DNA of 5,521 bases from Acidobacteriota bacterium (lineage in GTDB: Bacteria; Acidobacteriota; Terriglobia; Terriglobales; Acidobacteriaceae). This document shows positions 4,486 to 5,521 of this stretch, one piece after another. Both the position numbers and the translations under genes were made by a program. The DNA is taken from contig JAJZHR010000194.1 in assembly GCA_021810815.1 (NCBI GenBank), forward strand, positions 1 through 5,521, read 5' to 3'. The notes beneath the pieces were generated by a model that saw only the letters and a list, made by a program, of their open reading frames with translations, was not told the origin of the DNA and searched no databases. The stretch's first letter is position 1; every line of letters begins with the position of its first letter.

Positions 4486-5521
4486 ATGTCCACACTTCTG
4501 TTGCCGCTTCTCTGCCTGCTGATCGGTCTTGCCCTTGGCGCTCTTTTGGCTGCGCTCCTCCAACGCGGAAGGCTTGGGGGCGAGCGCGCCGCTGGCCGCG
4601 CCGAAGCGGAGGCCGAACTGAGGCCGCAATTGAGCGCGCTGAACGAGCGGTTGATGGCGCGAACCGGGGAGCTGGAGCGCGTCAACGAGCAGATGGCGGC
4701 GCAGGGCGGAGATCTGGCGAGCCTGCGAGAGCAAAGCAATCAGCTCGGGGCGCAAATCGCTTCCCTGAACACGCTGCTGGAGCAGGAGCGCAAATCGGCG
4801 CAGGAGAAGCTGGACGCTTTCAAACAGGCGGAGCAGACCTTCCGGGAATCGTTCGCGTCGCTGGCTGGGCAGGCGCTCAAAGACAACAACGAGTCGTTTG
4901 TCCATCTTGCGCGGCGCGTGCTGGCCGAGCAGCAGCAGGAGGCCAGCAACGAGCTGGGAAAGAAGCAAACGGCCGTGGACGAGCTGCTGAAGCCGATCCG
5001 CGAGACGCTGACCAAGCTCGAGGCGGGAACGCGCGACATTGAGACCAGGCGCGAGGGAGCATACCAAAGCGTGCTGACCGAGATCAGGAATATGCAAGAG
5101 ACCCACAAAGACCTGCGGAAGGAGACGGGACAGCTCGTCTCGGCACTGCGGGCTCCGAAGGTGCGCGGCAACTGGGGAGAGCTGCAACTGAGGAACTGCG
5201 TGGAATACGCTGGCATGCTGCAGTACGCATCGTTTGATGTGGAGGTGTTCGTGAGGGCGGGCGATGCGCAGTTGCGGCCGGACATGGTGGTGAAGCTGCC
5301 CAACAGCCGCACGATCGTGGTGGACGCGAAGACTCCGCTCGACGCGTTCCTCAACTCCCATGCGGCAACGGACGAAGCGGCGCGCACGCTTCTGCTGAAG
5401 GCCCATGCGGCGCAGGTGCGGTCGCACCTGAACCAGCTCTCCAGCAAGGCGTATGCGAAGCAGTTCAAGGACTCGCCGGACTTCGTCATCTGCTTTCTTC
5501 CGAGCGAAGTGCTCTTCAGCG
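4486..5521 (+). CDS. rmuC: DNA recombination protein RmuC (3' end missing)
   Basis: The frame is open from the ATG at 4486 to the right edge, giving 345 residues of a protein usually somewhat longer. Residues 5-25 are a hydrophobic N-terminal helix (membrane anchor), and about 35-215 are Glu/Gln/Lys/Arg-rich with heptad character, the coiled coil usual for this family. The conserved RmuC core then begins: RGNWGELQL (227-235), GM at 243-244, LRPDMVVKLP (263-272), VVDAKTPLDAF (278-288) and DFVICFLPSEVLFS (332-345). Asp266 with Asp280-x-Lys282 fits the PD-(D/E)xK nuclease-like core predicted for RmuC. In E. coli rmuC limits rearrangements at short inverted repeats; its biochemical activity is poorly defined. 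In-frame TTG (4477) and GTG (4465) codons are alternative starts after a stop at 4462-4464; I prefer the ATG. It diverges from acpP and has no visible operon partner within the window. Confidence 0.92.
   Translation, partial: MSTLLLPLLCLLIGLALGALLAALLQRGRLGGERAAGRAEAEAELRPQLSALNERLMARTGELERVNEQMAAQGGDLASLREQSNQLGAQIASLNTLLEQERKSAQEKLDAFKQAEQTFRESFASLAGQALKDNNESFVHLARRVLAEQQQEASNELGKKQTAVDELLKPIRETLTKLEAGTRDIETRREGAYQSVLTEIRNMQETHKDLRKETGQLVSALRAPKVRGNWGELQLRNCVEYAGMLQYASFDVEVFVRAGDAQLRPDMVVKLPNSRTIVVDAKTPLDAFLNSHAATDEAARTLLLKAHAAQVRSHLNQLSSKAYAKQFKDSPDFVICFLPSEVLFS

Noticed and set aside
4118..4495. A 125-codon minus-strand frame across the acpP/rmuC intergenic region
   Set aside because: It crosses the hairpin repeat and the candidate acpP promoter, shows no domain, and has the Arg/Ala/Pro-rich composition of non-coding GC-rich DNA.
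4456..5427. A 323-codon open frame on the - strand opposite rmuC, and another at 4740-5489
   Set aside because: Both are antisense to the conserved RmuC core and coiled coil. The products are Leu/Arg- or Ser-rich with no family resemblance.

Overview
The window is GC-rich chromosomal DNA that most resembles Acidobacteriota (class Terriglobia, Acidobacteriaceae-like). This rests on three things: the sequences of its acyl carrier protein and FabF, a DUF5715-type protein that I associate with acidobacteria, and a dispersed hairpin repeat present twice. Taxonomy is inferred from recognition, not from a search. I see no tRNA, rRNA, CRISPR array, phage gene, transposase or plasmid gene.

Layout from left to right. 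(1) Positions 1-1470, + strand: the 3' part of a gene for a long Ala-rich, probably disordered protein ending in a domain that looks like M15 (VanY/VanX-type) peptidases. It runs off the left edge. (2) Positions 1663-2484, + strand: a five-helix YIP1-family membrane protein with its own ribosome binding site and a possible promoter. (3) About 2488-2577: first copy of a hairpin repeat, lying between two convergent genes. (4) Positions 4078 down to 2587, - strand: acpP followed after one base by fabF, an operon for fatty-acid elongation, with a good candidate sigma-70-type promoter at 4161-4189. (5) Positions 4079-4485: a 407-base divergent intergenic region holding that promoter, a small tandem repeat and the second hairpin repeat (about 4319-4411). 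(6) Positions 4486-5521, + strand: the N-terminal 345 codons of rmuC, running off the right edge.

AcpP carries the growing acyl chain on a phosphopantetheine arm at Ser36, and FabF condenses malonyl-ACP onto it, so these two genes form one functional unit. The other fab genes are not adjacent. Neither YIP1, the M15-like protein nor RmuC has an evident link to lipid synthesis, so the rest of the window is probably ordinary housekeeping neighbourhood.

The most interesting element is the repeat pair. The two copies lie in the same orientation and bracket acpP-fabF. They share a perfect stem of 10 or 14 bp and a conserved 3' tail, and each has a purine-rich Shine-Dalgarno-like stretch and an ATG at the foot of the stem. 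Leftward-reading RNA from either copy would look like a terminator. I found no convincing evidence of a new multi-gene system.
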